25,545 nucleotides of DNA from Candidatus Uhrbacteria bacterium (GCA_013203725.1 JABMPK010000012.1:1-25545); one strand, 5' to 3'; numbered from the stretch's first letter, positions 13,784 through 21,077 are shown. Notes: generated from the letters alone by a model not told the origin. A program made the numbers and translations.

Positions 13784-15301
13784 ATGCATATGGATATTAA
13801 GGTTGTAAAAGGAGACATAAAGGATGTTGAAGGGGATGTTGCGATTGTTGGACATCTTGAGGACTCCGGAGAATATGGAGGAGCACTGAAGACGTTAAAC
13901 GTTGCGATGAATGGAGAGATAGGAGAGTTGTTGGAGGAAGACAGGGATCGGGCAAAGCTGAACATGGTGACAGAACAAAAGACACGAGGCATGGTAGCTT
14001 CGTCTAGAGCTATTGTTGTTGGCCTTGGTCTACAGAAGGATCTGACAGTCGATGGAGTTCGGCAAGCGATGGCGTCGGCGATACTTGTGGCCGAACAGAA
14101 AAAGGCAAAGACTGTGAATGTTGTCTTAATGGGAGCCGGACGCGGAGGGTTGAATTCCAAGTTGGTAGCGACGGCAATCACAGAAGCTGTGTACCTCGGT
14201 TTGTACAAGTTCGATTCGTGGAAGAGTAAAGATGAAGAAGATAATGTTGTTGAGATTGAGTTGGTGCAGATTGTTGAAAAGGATGCGCGGAAAATTTCTT
14301 CGGCAAAGCAGGGTGTAGAGATTGGTGAGATCGGAGCGAGGGGAACGAATCATGCGCGTGATCTTGTGAATGAACCCGCCGGAACCATGAAACCTCGTGA
14401 TCTGAAGAACGATGCATTGAGGATCGCTGAGTCGTCTCCGATGATCAGTGTTGAGATCTTTGGACGCGCTGAGCTACAGCGAATGAATATGGACGCGTTT
14501 TTGGCGGTCGCTGCAGGGTCTGACGAGGAGCCATACTTCATTCACCTGAAGTACGAACCAAAGGTGAAAGCGAAGAAATCAATTGCGTTGGTAGGGAAAG
14601 GCGTGACTTTTGATTCGGGTGGCTTGTCATTAAAACCGGCAGCTTCGATGGAGACAATGAAGATTGACATGGGCGGTGCCGCAACAGTGCTTGGAGTCTT
14701 TGAGTCTATCGTGGCGCTCGATCCTGCTGTTGAGGTCCATGGCATTATCCCAGCGACAGAGAATATGCCGGGTGGTAAGGCGTATCGTCCGGGAGATGTA
14801 ATACGTGCAAAGAATGGAGTGACCATGGAGATTTTGAATACTGATGCGGAGGGACGCGTGATATTAGCCGATGCTCTCGCATATGCGTGTGAGCTTAAGC
14901 CGAACGCTGTGATAGATCTTGCAACGCTTACAGGGGCGGTTGTTGTTGCTATAGGTGAGGAAATGACTGGTTTGATGACGGATGACGACAAGCTCTCAGA
15001 GCAACTGTTGGCTTCGGCCGCCGAGACAGGCGAACCGACTTGGAGACTTCCATTGTTCGCACCGTATAACAAGTTGATAGAAAGCAAAATCGCAGATGTG
15101 AAGAATATTGGTGGTCGATGGGGAGGAGCATTGACTGCGGGATTGTTCCTCAAGAAATTCGTAGATCCAGAAATTCCCTGGGTGCATCTAGACATCGCGG
15201 GCCCAGCATTCGCAGAGAGGCCATATCTGACGTACGTTCCGTATGGTGGAACGGGCGTGATGGTGAGGACACTGTTGAACTGGTTGAAAAAGCAGAAATA
15301 G
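13784..15301 (+). CDS. pepA: Leucyl aminopeptidase, M17 family
   Basis: This dinuclear-metal exopeptidase releases N-terminal amino acids from peptides in the cytoplasm. The 505-aa product has the M17 layout: an N-terminal macro-like domain (about residues 1-165) and a catalytic domain with LVGKGVTFDSGGLSLKP (catalytic Lys near 271), MKIDMGGAA and the signature NTDAEGRVILADAL near 350. The C-terminal GRWGGALTAGLFLKKF and WVHLDIAGPAF are also typical. Metal-binding Lys, Asp and Glu positions appear intact. Length is as usual (about 480-510 aa). A second ATG at 13790 is possible. Confidence 0.93.
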   Translation: MHMDIKVVKGDIKDVEGDVAIVGHLEDSGEYGGALKTLNVAMNGEIGELLEEDRDRAKLNMVTEQKTRGMVASSRAIVVGLGLQKDLTVDGVRQAMASAILVAEQKKAKTVNVVLMGAGRGGLNSKLVATAITEAVYLGLYKFDSWKSKDEEDNVVEIELVQIVEKDARKISSAKQGVEIGEIGARGTNHARDLVNEPAGTMKPRDLKNDALRIAESSPMISVEIFGRAELQRMNMDAFLAVAAGSDEEPYFIHLKYEPKVKAKKSIALVGKGVTFDSGGLSLKPAASMETMKIDMGGAATVLGVFESIVALDPAVEVHGIIPATENMPGGKAYRPGDVIRAKNGVTMEILNTDAEGRVILADALAYACELKPNAVIDLATLTGAVVVAIGEEMTGLMTDDDKLSEQLLASAAETGEPTWRLPLFAPYNKLIESKIADVKNIGGRWGGALTAGLFLKKFVDPEIPWVHLDIAGPAFAERPYLTYVPYGGTGVMVRTLLNWLKKQK

Positions 15302-15312
15302 TGTCAACCAAA

Positions 15313-15335
15313 AGCAGCGGCCCTCGGCCACTGCT
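15313..15335 (-). terminator. Likely terminator of the peroxiredoxin gene
   Basis: On the minus strand AGCAGTGGCC pairs with GGCCGCTGCT (one mismatch) over a 3-nt loop and is followed by TTTTGG. It lies about 90 nt beyond the peroxiredoxin stop and 12 bp after the convergent pepA stop. Confidence 0.5.
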
Positions 15336-15422
15336 CAAGCATCTGTCCAATTTGTCCTAGTAAGACCTATATTCACCAGTTCTCGCCAAGAGACCTATAC
15401 AAACTAGCAAATACAAGAATCT

Positions 15423-15983
15423 TTACGCCTTCCCAAGCGTCTCTCCGCCTTCCTCCCACTCAACAGTGCAAAGCTCACCGGTTTGCAACGCCTTCAACAC
15501 GCGCAAAGTCTCGTCGATGCTTCGTCCAACTGAATTGTCGTTGATCGATGCGTACTTCAGGATTCCGTCTGGGTCGATGATGAACGTTCCGCGAAGTGCA
15601 ATACCTTCTTCCTCTATGAGTACACCATATGCTCGAGAAAGCTCACGCTTCATGTCGCTCAACAACGGTGTCTTCAACTCACCCAAGTCCTTAAGCCACG
15701 CTTTGTGACTGTGGATTGAGTCTGTAGAACATCCGTATACTACTGAGTTAAGCGCTTCGAACTCACTGTACCTGCTTGAGAAGCCTTTGATCTCGGTTGG
15801 GCAGATAAAAGTGAAGTCTAGAGGGTAGAAGAACAGTACTGTCCACTTTCCTTGATCTTCTCCAACGGTCACTTTGGTAAACTCACCATTACCTAAAACG
15901 GCATCGAGTGTTAGTTTTGGCGCTGGTCTTCCGACCACAGCTTTCGCGTTCAATGATCGGTTTGGGTTACAACATGCATCCAT
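15423..15983 (-). CDS. Typical 2-Cys peroxiredoxin (AhpC/Prx type)
   Basis: The 186-aa thiol peroxidase reduces hydrogen peroxide and organic peroxides. The peroxidatic Cys61 sits in FFYPLDFTFICPTEI and the resolving Cys172 in TGELCTVEW, the positions of typical 2-Cys enzymes. The conserved Arg is in ALRGTFIIDP. The N-terminus (MDACCNPNRSLNAKAVVG) carries two extra adjacent Cys before the usual start of the fold. It is probably reduced by a thioredoxin-like system; no reductase is encoded next to it. It is divergent from the DUF3179 lipoprotein, with overlapping promoters. Confidence 0.92.
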   Translation of the reverse strand: MDACCNPNRSLNAKAVVGRPAPKLTLDAVLGNGEFTKVTVGEDQGKWTVLFFYPLDFTFICPTEIKGFSSRYSEFEALNSVVYGCSTDSIHSHKAWLKDLGELKTPLLSDMKRELSRAYGVLIEEEGIALRGTFIIDPDGILKYASINDNSVGRSIDETLRVLKALQTGELCTVEWEEGGETLGKA

Positions 15984-15998
15984 ATATCAGAAATTACT

Positions 15999-16052
15999 TT
16001 GACTAAATCACTAAAATCGATTATACCTAGTTTACACAAAAAGTGCTATAAT
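15999..16052. promoter_or_regulatory. Divergent promoters of peroxiredoxin and DUF3179 lipoprotein
   Basis: Plus strand: TTGACT (15999-16004), 17-nt spacer, TATACC (16022-16027); a second, better box TGcTATAAT has TATAAT at 16047-16052, 18 nt before ATG 16071. Minus strand: TATAAT at 16025-16020, overlapping the first plus-strand -10, with a leader of about 30 nt before the peroxiredoxin ATG. Confidence 0.5.
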
Positions 16053-16070
16053 CTTGGAAATTCTCATATT

Positions 16071-17330
16071 ATGAATAAACGATTAACGATTCTTGGAGTA
16101 ATGGTTGCTGTAACACTTGTTGGAGCAGGTTGCGCGTCTAGCGAGGCTAAGCCATTTGGCGTTGCTGACTCAGATCCTTCGCAGGCAATTTCTGGCGTTG
16201 GTATCTTTGATGAGGTTGTAAAATATAAGGGAGACAACATGCTTGTCCGTCCGTCAGACATCGCGTCGACCGGGCAGGGGAAGGATGGTATGCCCGTTAT
16301 TGAAGACGTGAAGTTTGTGAGTGTCGACGAGGCGACAGAGGCAGAATATCTGTTCGACGCTAACTACGGAGTAAGCGTCTTGGATGATGGAGAGTACAAG
16401 TTCTACCCACAGCAGATCTTAAGCTGGCACGAAATTGCGTATGACGAGATCAATGGAGTTAAGGCGGCGATAACGTACAGCGAGATTTCTGGTGTAACAC
16501 AGATATTTGCAGCAGAGGCACAAGATGGTAGCCCGTTGACCTTTGGTGTTTCTGGATTGGTCTGGAACAACAACTCGTTGCTGTATGACCGTGAGACCGA
16601 GAGTCTTTGGAGTCAGGTGTTAAGTCGTGGAGTATACGGAGAGCACGCAGGCGAGGAGATGAAGACGTTGCCATTTGATTTGATCCCATGGGGAGTCTGG
16701 AAAGAGTCACATCCCGATGGACTAGTGCTTTCAACGGACACTGGTTCGGTTCGGTCATACGATCATTCTCCATACGGTCCATACATCACAGCGGAGGTTA
16801 TATACTTCCCATTCGTGAACGTTCCAGATAAAGCTTTGCGACCAAAAGATATCGTACTTGGTGTTGTGACTGAAACTGGTACAAAGGCATATCAGGAAGG
16901 TCCTGTTGTTGAATTTTCTGGAAGCGTGAAGAACGATGTTGTCGGTGAAACAAATGTTGTTGTTTGGTTCGATGGTAATGAGCGCGTACTGCGAGCTCAC
17001 GAACGCGGCGATATTGAATTCGAAAGTGTTGATGACGGCAAGCTCGTTGATGTCGACGGAAACGTTTGGACGTTGAGCGATGTTGAGCGCGAGCTCGTAA
17101 ACGAGGACACAACATTGGCGCAACTGCAGGTCCAGACAATGTTCTGGTTTGAGTGGTCGTCACTGTACCCAGACTCTCAGCTATACGCGGTAGTTTTCCG
17201 CAAAGGACTAGTGGACGGTGAATATAAATTAGAAGAAGGTGAGGGGCGAGAAGAAGAGGATGGACAGCACATTGAAGTGACTGATCCAAACTTTGGTAAA
17301 AATCCCAAGGTAGAAGCAGAGGTAGAATAA
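16071..17330 (+). CDS. DUF3179-domain lipoprotein
   Basis: The product (419 aa from this start) begins MNKRLTILGVMVAVTLVGAG followed by Cys, a lipoprotein signal peptide with lipobox VGAGC, so it is anchored outside the cytoplasmic membrane. The DUF3179 domain follows: FVSVDEATEAEYL, FYPQQILSWHEIAYDEING, LTFGVSGLVWNNNSLLYDRE, TESLWSQVLSRGVYG, LVLSTDTGSVRSYDHSPYG. The function of the domain is unknown. The segment often seen as TYCPLxG in relatives is TYSEISG here, without Cys. The tail is very acidic. I set the start at 16071 because the signal peptide begins there and the longer frame would run through the promoter. Its TAA overlaps the next ATG by one base. Confidence 0.85.
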   Translation: MNKRLTILGVMVAVTLVGAGCASSEAKPFGVADSDPSQAISGVGIFDEVVKYKGDNMLVRPSDIASTGQGKDGMPVIEDVKFVSVDEATEAEYLFDANYGVSVLDDGEYKFYPQQILSWHEIAYDEINGVKAAITYSEISGVTQIFAAEAQDGSPLTFGVSGLVWNNNSLLYDRETESLWSQVLSRGVYGEHAGEEMKTLPFDLIPWGVWKESHPDGLVLSTDTGSVRSYDHSPYGPYITAEVIYFPFVNVPDKALRPKDIVLGVVTETGTKAYQEGPVVEFSGSVKNDVVGETNVVVWFDGNERVLRAHERGDIEFESVDDGKLVDVDGNVWTLSDVERELVNEDTTLAQLQVQTMFWFEWSSLYPDSQLYAVVFRKGLVDGEYKLEEGEGREEEDGQHIEVTDPNFGKNPKVEAEVE

Positions 17331-17998
17331 TGCTTGGCACACTTTACATAGTTGCTACACCGATTGGAAACATGCAAGATGTTTCTGCTCGTATGACGTC
17401 GACGCTTCAAAGCGTCGACGTTGTGTTTGCGGAGGATACTCGTGTTGCAATGTCGTTGTTGCATAAGCTCGAAATCAAGACGACTGTTAAGCGCTACGAC
17501 CATCACAGTCACGACCGTCAGATCAAAGAAGTTCTGGATGAGCTAGAGCAAGGCCACAGTATCGCTTACGTCTCAGACGCGGGAACACCGGGGATCGAAG
17601 ACCCAGGAGGTCGGCTCGTTGAGTCCGTAGCTCGTGATCTACCGGACGCTCTGATAGTGCCGATCCCGGGACCGTCTGCAATCATCACAGCGTTGTCGAT
17701 ATGCGGATTTCCAGCAGACAAGTTTTTTGTCATGGGATTCGCACCAAAGAAGAAGGGGAGACAGACATACTTCGACAATGTGGCGGAATCGACAATCACG
17801 ACTGTGCTATACGAGTCCACGCATCGCATCGAGAAAACCGTGGAGGAGATTGCGAGCAGGCAACCAGATCGGAGGTTGGTTATTGCCCGCGAGCTTACAA
17901 AGAAGTTTGAGACGATCCTGCGGGGAACAGCAAGTGAGCTTATGGAGCAGCTTGCAACGTCGAATACTAAAGGAGAGTTTATAATTGTGTTAGAATAG
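17330..17998 (+). CDS. rsmI: 16S rRNA (cytidine-1402-2'-O)-methyltransferase
   Basis: RsmI methylates the 2'-OH of C1402 in the 16S decoding centre using SAM. The 222-aa product has the tetrapyrrole-methylase fold: GTLYIVATPIGNMQDVS at residues 3-19, AEDTR, the conserved YDHHS, YVSDAGTPGIEDPG, VPIPGPSAIITALSICGFP, FAPKKKGR and VLYESTHRIEKT, all hallmarks of this subfamily. It is shorter than the roughly 280-aa E. coli form, lacking most of the C-terminal extension. It starts on the last base of the DUF3179 stop codon. A long inverted repeat lies inside the coding sequence near codons 23-31. It ends TAG, 30 nt before metG. Confidence 0.93.
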   Translation: MLGTLYIVATPIGNMQDVSARMTSTLQSVDVVFAEDTRVAMSLLHKLEIKTTVKRYDHHSHDRQIKEVLDELEQGHSIAYVSDAGTPGIEDPGGRLVESVARDLPDALIVPIPGPSAIITALSICGFPADKFFVMGFAPKKKGRQTYFDNVAESTITTVLYESTHRIEKTVEEIASRQPDRRLVIARELTKKFETILRGTASELMEQLATSNTKGEFIIVLE

Positions 17999-18028
17999 GA
18001 GGGATTCAGAATTATTGAGAGCTATCAG

Positions 18029-19555
18029 ATGAAACCGTTTTATATTACGACCGCGATTGTATACGCGAATGCGGACCCACATATTGGATTCGCTCTTGAG
18101 TTAGTTTACGCAGATGTCTTGGCGCGATACTACCGAATGTCGGGACGTGAGGTTCGGTATCTTACCGGTACAGATGAACACGGGTCTAAGATCTCGCGCA
18201 AAGCAGAAGAGGCTGGTAAAGAGCCTAAGATTTTCGTTGATGAGGTAGCGGCGCGCGTACGTGAACTTGCGGACGAACTGAATGTTTCTAACGACGACTT
18301 TATTCAAACGACCGAAGATCGGCATCGTAAGTCGGTTGAGGCGTTTTGGAAAAAGGTGGATAAGGCCGGCTATATTTACAAGAAAGCCTACAAGGGTTTG
18401 TATTGTGTTGGATGCGAGTCGTTTAAGACTGACAAGGATCTTGTTGAAAACGTTTGCCCAGACCACAAGACACCTTGCGAGGAGGTTGAGGAGGAAAACT
18501 ACTTTTTCAAATTATCAGCTTTCCAAGAACAGCTGGAGAAGCTTTACGAAGAACGACCAGACTTTGTTGTACCCGAGACAAAGTTCAACGAGATGAAGCA
18601 GTTGTTGAAGTCGGGTCTTGAGGATATTTCAATCTCACGCTCAACAAAGATGTTGAAGTGGGGTATTCCAGTTCCTGGCGACGATGGTCAGGTTATTTAC
18701 GTTTGGTTTGATGCGCTCGTAAACTACATATCCGCAATCGGTCATGGTGAGGACGACAAGATGATGAGAAAGTTTTGGCCTGCGGATATTCATATTATCG
18801 GAAAGGAGATCAATCGTTTTCACTCAGTACTGTGGCCTGCGATGTTGTTGGCAGCTGGGATCAAAGTCCCGCAGCAGATTGGAGTCCATGGATGGATCAC
18901 AGTTGATGGTGAGAAGATGAGTAAGACTCGCGGAAATGTTTTGGATCCTTTTGATCTTGTTGATCGGTACGGTACCGAACCGTTGCGCTATTTCTTTATG
19001 CGCGAGATTCCTTTTCAGAGCGATGGCGACTTTTCGTTCAAGAGATTCGAGGAGCGATTCAACAACGACCTTGCAAACGAGCTTGGCAACTTGCTGAACC
19101 GCGCAGTTGCAATGACGGATAGATATCTTGGAGGAGTTGTGCCGGCTGTTGTTGACTACAATGTAAAATCAAACTGGACACAGTATAGAAAGGCGATGGA
19201 AGATTTGCGTTTCCATGATGGGCTTGCTGCGGCATGGCAGATTGTGAAGGACATGAATAAGTTTATTGAAGTCAACGAGCCGTGGAAATTAGGGAAGCTT
19301 GAAGACAAGACCGAAGTGAACGCTGTGCTTTACACGCTGCTTGAGTCTTTGCGACACGTTGCATGGATGATCATGCCGGTAACTCCGGAGACGAGCTTTA
19401 AGATATTCGAGGCCATTGGTACGTCAGTTGTAGAACAGGCTCAGGTTCCTATGAAGGAGGCTGCTATTTGGGGTGGTTTACAGCCGGGTGCAAAAGTCGT
19501 GTTGGGTGACCAGTTATTCCCACGAATTGAAACTAAGCCAAATGATGTTTCTTGA
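18029..19555 (+). CDS. metG: Methionyl-tRNA synthetase
   Basis: This enzyme charges tRNA-Met for initiation and elongation. The 508-aa product shows the class I signatures: HIGF (residues 18-21, the HIGH motif) in ANADPHIGF, and KMSKTRGNV near residue 295. A single zinc-knuckle insert has YCVGCES and CPDH around 126-150, similar to the Thermus-type enzyme. WFDALVNYISAIG and HIIGKEINRFHSVLWPA are typical active-site blocks. It ends after the anticodon-binding helical domain, without the C-terminal tRNA-binding (EMAP-like) domain of longer homologues. It follows rsmI by 30 nt and its last 14 bp overlap cvpA. Confidence 0.95.
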   Translation: MKPFYITTAIVYANADPHIGFALELVYADVLARYYRMSGREVRYLTGTDEHGSKISRKAEEAGKEPKIFVDEVAARVRELADELNVSNDDFIQTTEDRHRKSVEAFWKKVDKAGYIYKKAYKGLYCVGCESFKTDKDLVENVCPDHKTPCEEVEEENYFFKLSAFQEQLEKLYEERPDFVVPETKFNEMKQLLKSGLEDISISRSTKMLKWGIPVPGDDGQVIYVWFDALVNYISAIGHGEDDKMMRKFWPADIHIIGKEINRFHSVLWPAMLLAAGIKVPQQIGVHGWITVDGEKMSKTRGNVLDPFDLVDRYGTEPLRYFFMREIPFQSDGDFSFKRFEERFNNDLANELGNLLNRAVAMTDRYLGGVVPAVVDYNVKSNWTQYRKAMEDLRFHDGLAAAWQIVKDMNKFIEVNEPWKLGKLEDKTEVNAVLYTLLESLRHVAWMIMPVTPETSFKIFEAIGTSVVEQAQVPMKEAAIWGGLQPGAKVVLGDQLFPRIETKPNDVS

Positions 19556-20081
19556 TCTAATCATACTCGGGCTCATTGCGGGATTTGCCATATACGGATT
19601 TTCCGTTGGTTTTGTGCACACGTTGTCGAGTTTGATTGGAACGGTTTTCTCGATCATCGTGGCCGTACACACGCACGTGACAGTCGCGTTTTGGATATTG
19701 CCCGATATTATGGCGGGGCAGTTCTGGGCTCAAATTACAGTTTTCTTTTTCATACTTGCATTGGGGAGCAAGCTTGTACAAATATTAGTTGAGGTAATCG
19801 GAAAAGCGTTTGACGTTGTTTCGATTATTCCATTTACAAAAACAATAAACCGCATACTGGGCGTTGTTGTCGGTTTACTCGAAGGTGTGTTGATCGCGGG
19901 TGCTGCACTTTTTGTGGCTATTAGCTTGCCTGGTCTGCCAGAGAGTTTCCAGCTTGCGTTAGACAACTCAGTGATGGCAAGCACGGTGATGTTCGTTGCG
20001 ATGATGCTTGGAGCGATATTTCCCGAGGCGTCAGAGCGCGCTAGTGAGCTTATTAATATGAATATTCCTCAGGGGTCTTGA
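19542..20081 (+). CDS. CvpA-family membrane protein
   Basis: The product (179 aa) starts MMFLDLIILGLIAGFAIYGF and has four main hydrophobic segments (about residues 4-22, 27-45, 60-85 and 100-130) plus a weaker C-terminal one. The N-terminal LDLIILGLIAGFAIYGFSVGFV pattern matches the CvpA (colicin V production) family, whose molecular function is not settled. The start was set at 19542, where two ATGs occur together within the metG end, because the family begins at that helix. Its stop codon TGA is part of the TTGACG -35 element of the next transcription unit. Confidence 0.8.
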   Translation: MMFLDLIILGLIAGFAIYGFSVGFVHTLSSLIGTVFSIIVAVHTHVTVAFWILPDIMAGQFWAQITVFFFILALGSKLVQILVEVIGKAFDVVSIIPFTKTINRILGVVVGLLEGVLIAGAALFVAISLPGLPESFQLALDNSVMASTVMFVAMMLGAIFPEASERASELINMNIPQGS

Positions 20082-20106
20082 CGGACCACTGAAAAGAGGG
20101 TAGTAT
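20078..20106 (+). promoter_or_regulatory. Strong promoter of the candidate structured RNA
   Basis: TTGACG (20078-20083), 17-nt spacer, TAGTAT (20101-20106). The -35 overlaps the cvpA stop codon. The predicted start at 20113-20114 coincides with the first base of the 13-bp closing helix of the RNA. Confidence 0.65.
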
Positions 20107-20113
20107 TTTTTTT

Positions 20114-20294
20114 GCGAGTCATCCGGAAGGGGAGGAGCTAAAGCGTGCCTTGCAAGCACAACGATCGACTTCTCGTCCCGCGACGAGCCTTGAACGGATA
20201 GTACCTACTACGCCGGATGGCTCGCACCATCTACTCCCTCGCTCCACTGGAGCCGAACGGGGCCATCGTCACTCGACGCTGGCCCCTTTCTTCT
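20114..20294 (+). ncRNA. Candidate stand-alone structured RNA, about 180 nt
   Basis: The stretch has its own promoter and an intrinsic terminator, no sensible reading frame, and is much richer in GC than its surroundings. The first transcribed bases, 20114-20126 (GCGAGTCATCCGG), pair with 20213-20225 in a 13-bp helix containing one G-U. Inside are hairpins 145-148/156-159, 172-177/182-187 (CTCGTC, loop CCGC, GACGAG) and 199-202/207-210 (offsets from 20000). Outside are GCTCC/GGAGC (20241-20245/20249-20253) and the terminator. GGGAG (20130-20134) can pair with CTCCC (20234-20238) across the closing helix, a possible pseudoknot. I compared it by memory with SRP RNA, tmRNA, RNase P RNA, 6S RNA and common riboswitches and found no convincing match. 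Confidence 0.6.
20259..20294 (+). terminator. Intrinsic terminator of the candidate RNA
   Basis: GGGGCCA (20259-20265) pairs with TGGCCCC (20280-20286), with inner CGTC/GACG and a 4-nt loop, followed by TTTCTTCT. Confidence 0.8.
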
Positions 20295-20336
20295 ACATAA
20301 ACCATTATAAACACCGCACACTTGACACACTCGTAA

Positions 20337-20366
20337 TTGGGACGGCCGTCCATATTGTGAGATAAT
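20337..20366 (+). promoter_or_regulatory. Promoter with palindromic operator-like site
   Basis: TTGGGA (20337-20342), 18-nt spacer, TGaGATAAT with GATAAT at 20361-20366. The perfect 12-bp palindrome GGACGGCCGTCC (20340-20351) overlaps the -35 and the spacer. The 13-mer GGGACGGCCGTCC recurs after the gene at 20979-20991, which suggests a binding site for a dimeric regulator, perhaps the gene's own product. Confidence 0.5.
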
Positions 20367-20401
20367 ATTACTATTAATTTCCTCCCCAATAAACATAATT
20401 T

Positions 20402-20968
20402 ATGGGGAGTTTTTCTAAACGAGAAAAGGCGTGGATTAAGAAGATGGTTGATTCTGATCTATGTAACAACAGATCGAATGTATCTCAGGTTTTGCATGAC
20501 ATATTCGTGGCAACTCCCGGCTATATGACGAAGCGATACTATATCGGCACATCATTACAAGATGCAGCAGTTCTAGCCAAGGAGTTTAAACGACGTGATA
20601 TATATAATGTTTATTCCGATGTATTAAGAAGGTGGAATAAGAACAAACTTCTCAAAATAGAGCGAACAGCAAACAATGTCTGTATTATTTTTACTGAAGA
20701 TGGTATATCGGAACTATTAAAACGTGAGATTTCAAACTGTAGGGATCGCTATCCCGATGGGATGTATACACTCGTAGTATTTGATATACCAGAGCATGTA
20801 AGAGAAATTCGAGGAAAATGGCGTCGATTATTGAAGAGTAGTGGATTCATAATGCTGCAACAAAGTGTTTGGGTCTCCAATAAACGAGTGTCATCTGAGT
20901 TGCGGTCTTTGATAGAACATGCAAAATTGGAAAAGTGGGTTTCGGTCTTCGAGGCTGTAGAAAAGTAA
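20402..20968 (+). CDS. PaaX-like protein: winged helix plus Cas2-fold domain
   Basis: The 188-aa protein has a basic N-terminal half (about residues 1-110, GSFSKREKAWIKKMV to ITEL-like GISELLKREI) compatible with a winged helix DNA-binding region. The C-terminal domain has MYTLVVFDIPEHVREIRGKW, then LLKSSGFIMLQQSVWVSNKR and WVSVFEAVEK. This is the beta-Asp-helix-beta pattern of the Cas2-like ferredoxin fold, with the Cas2-type Asp at 128, as in the PaaX repressor C-terminal domain. No cas1, effector or repeat array is near, so a transcriptional regulator is more likely than a CRISPR adaptation protein. It uses more AT-rich codons (ATA, AGA) than its neighbours. The palindromes on both sides suggest autoregulation, by inference. 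Confidence 0.75.
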   Translation: MGSFSKREKAWIKKMVDSDLCNNRSNVSQVLHDIFVATPGYMTKRYYIGTSLQDAAVLAKEFKRRDIYNVYSDVLRRWNKNKLLKIERTANNVCIIFTEDGISELLKREISNCRDRYPDGMYTLVVFDIPEHVREIRGKWRRLLKSSGFIMLQQSVWVSNKRVSSELRSLIEHAKLEKWVSVFEAVEK

Positions 20969-21018
20969 CCGCACGATCGGGACGGCCGTCCCGATCGTGC
21001 GGTTGGGTTTTAGTTTGT
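20969..21018 (+). terminator. Perfect 34-bp palindrome followed by a T-rich tail
   Basis: The palindrome 20969-21002 begins at the base after the stop codon. Its arms are CCGCACGATCGGGACGG and the exact reverse complement, with the GGACGGCCGTCC core at 20980-20991. A T-rich but interrupted tract follows. It can act as a terminator and, as double-stranded DNA, as a dimer binding site. Confidence 0.7.
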
Positions 21019-21068
21019 TTTAGTATTGGTTCAACTCTTTTGTTGGCTATGGATTCTTAGTTATAGTC

Positions 21069-21077
21069 TGATATACT
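21069..21077 (+). promoter_or_regulatory. Extended -10 promoter (TGaTATACT) of tatD
   Basis: TATACT at 21072-21077 is followed by ATG at 21088, so the leader is only about 4 nt. No -35 is evident. Confidence 0.45.

Noticed and set aside
14542..15195. 217-codon open frame opposite pepA
   Set aside because: The plus strand here encodes the conserved M17 catalytic core including NTDAEGR; the antisense frame has shadow composition and no start signals.
15999..16070. Longer N-terminus for the DUF3179 lipoprotein starting at 15999
   Set aside because: It would translate the promoter boxes and put 24 residues before a perfect lipoprotein signal peptide.
17996..18031. rsmI and metG are in the same frame, separated by a UAG and 10 codons, suggesting a possible readthrough fusion
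   Set aside because: Both proteins have complete family ends and starts on either side; matching frames occur one time in three by chance, and the linker encodes nothing conserved.
20114..20294. SRP-RNA-like TCCGGAAGG at 20122-20130
   Set aside because: The bases belong to the 13-bp closing helix with 20213-20225, and the AGCAG-type symmetric loop expected in SRP helix 8 is missing.
20150..20365. 71-codon open frame across the candidate RNA and its terminator
   Set aside because: It runs through the terminator and the next promoter, has no ribosome binding site and encodes a low-complexity Arg/Ser/Thr-rich sequence.
20402..21002. A CRISPR adaptation locus suggested by the Cas2-like fold and nearby palindromes
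   Set aside because: There is no direct-repeat array, no cas1 and no effector in the window, and the N-terminal DNA-binding half points to a PaaX-type regulator.
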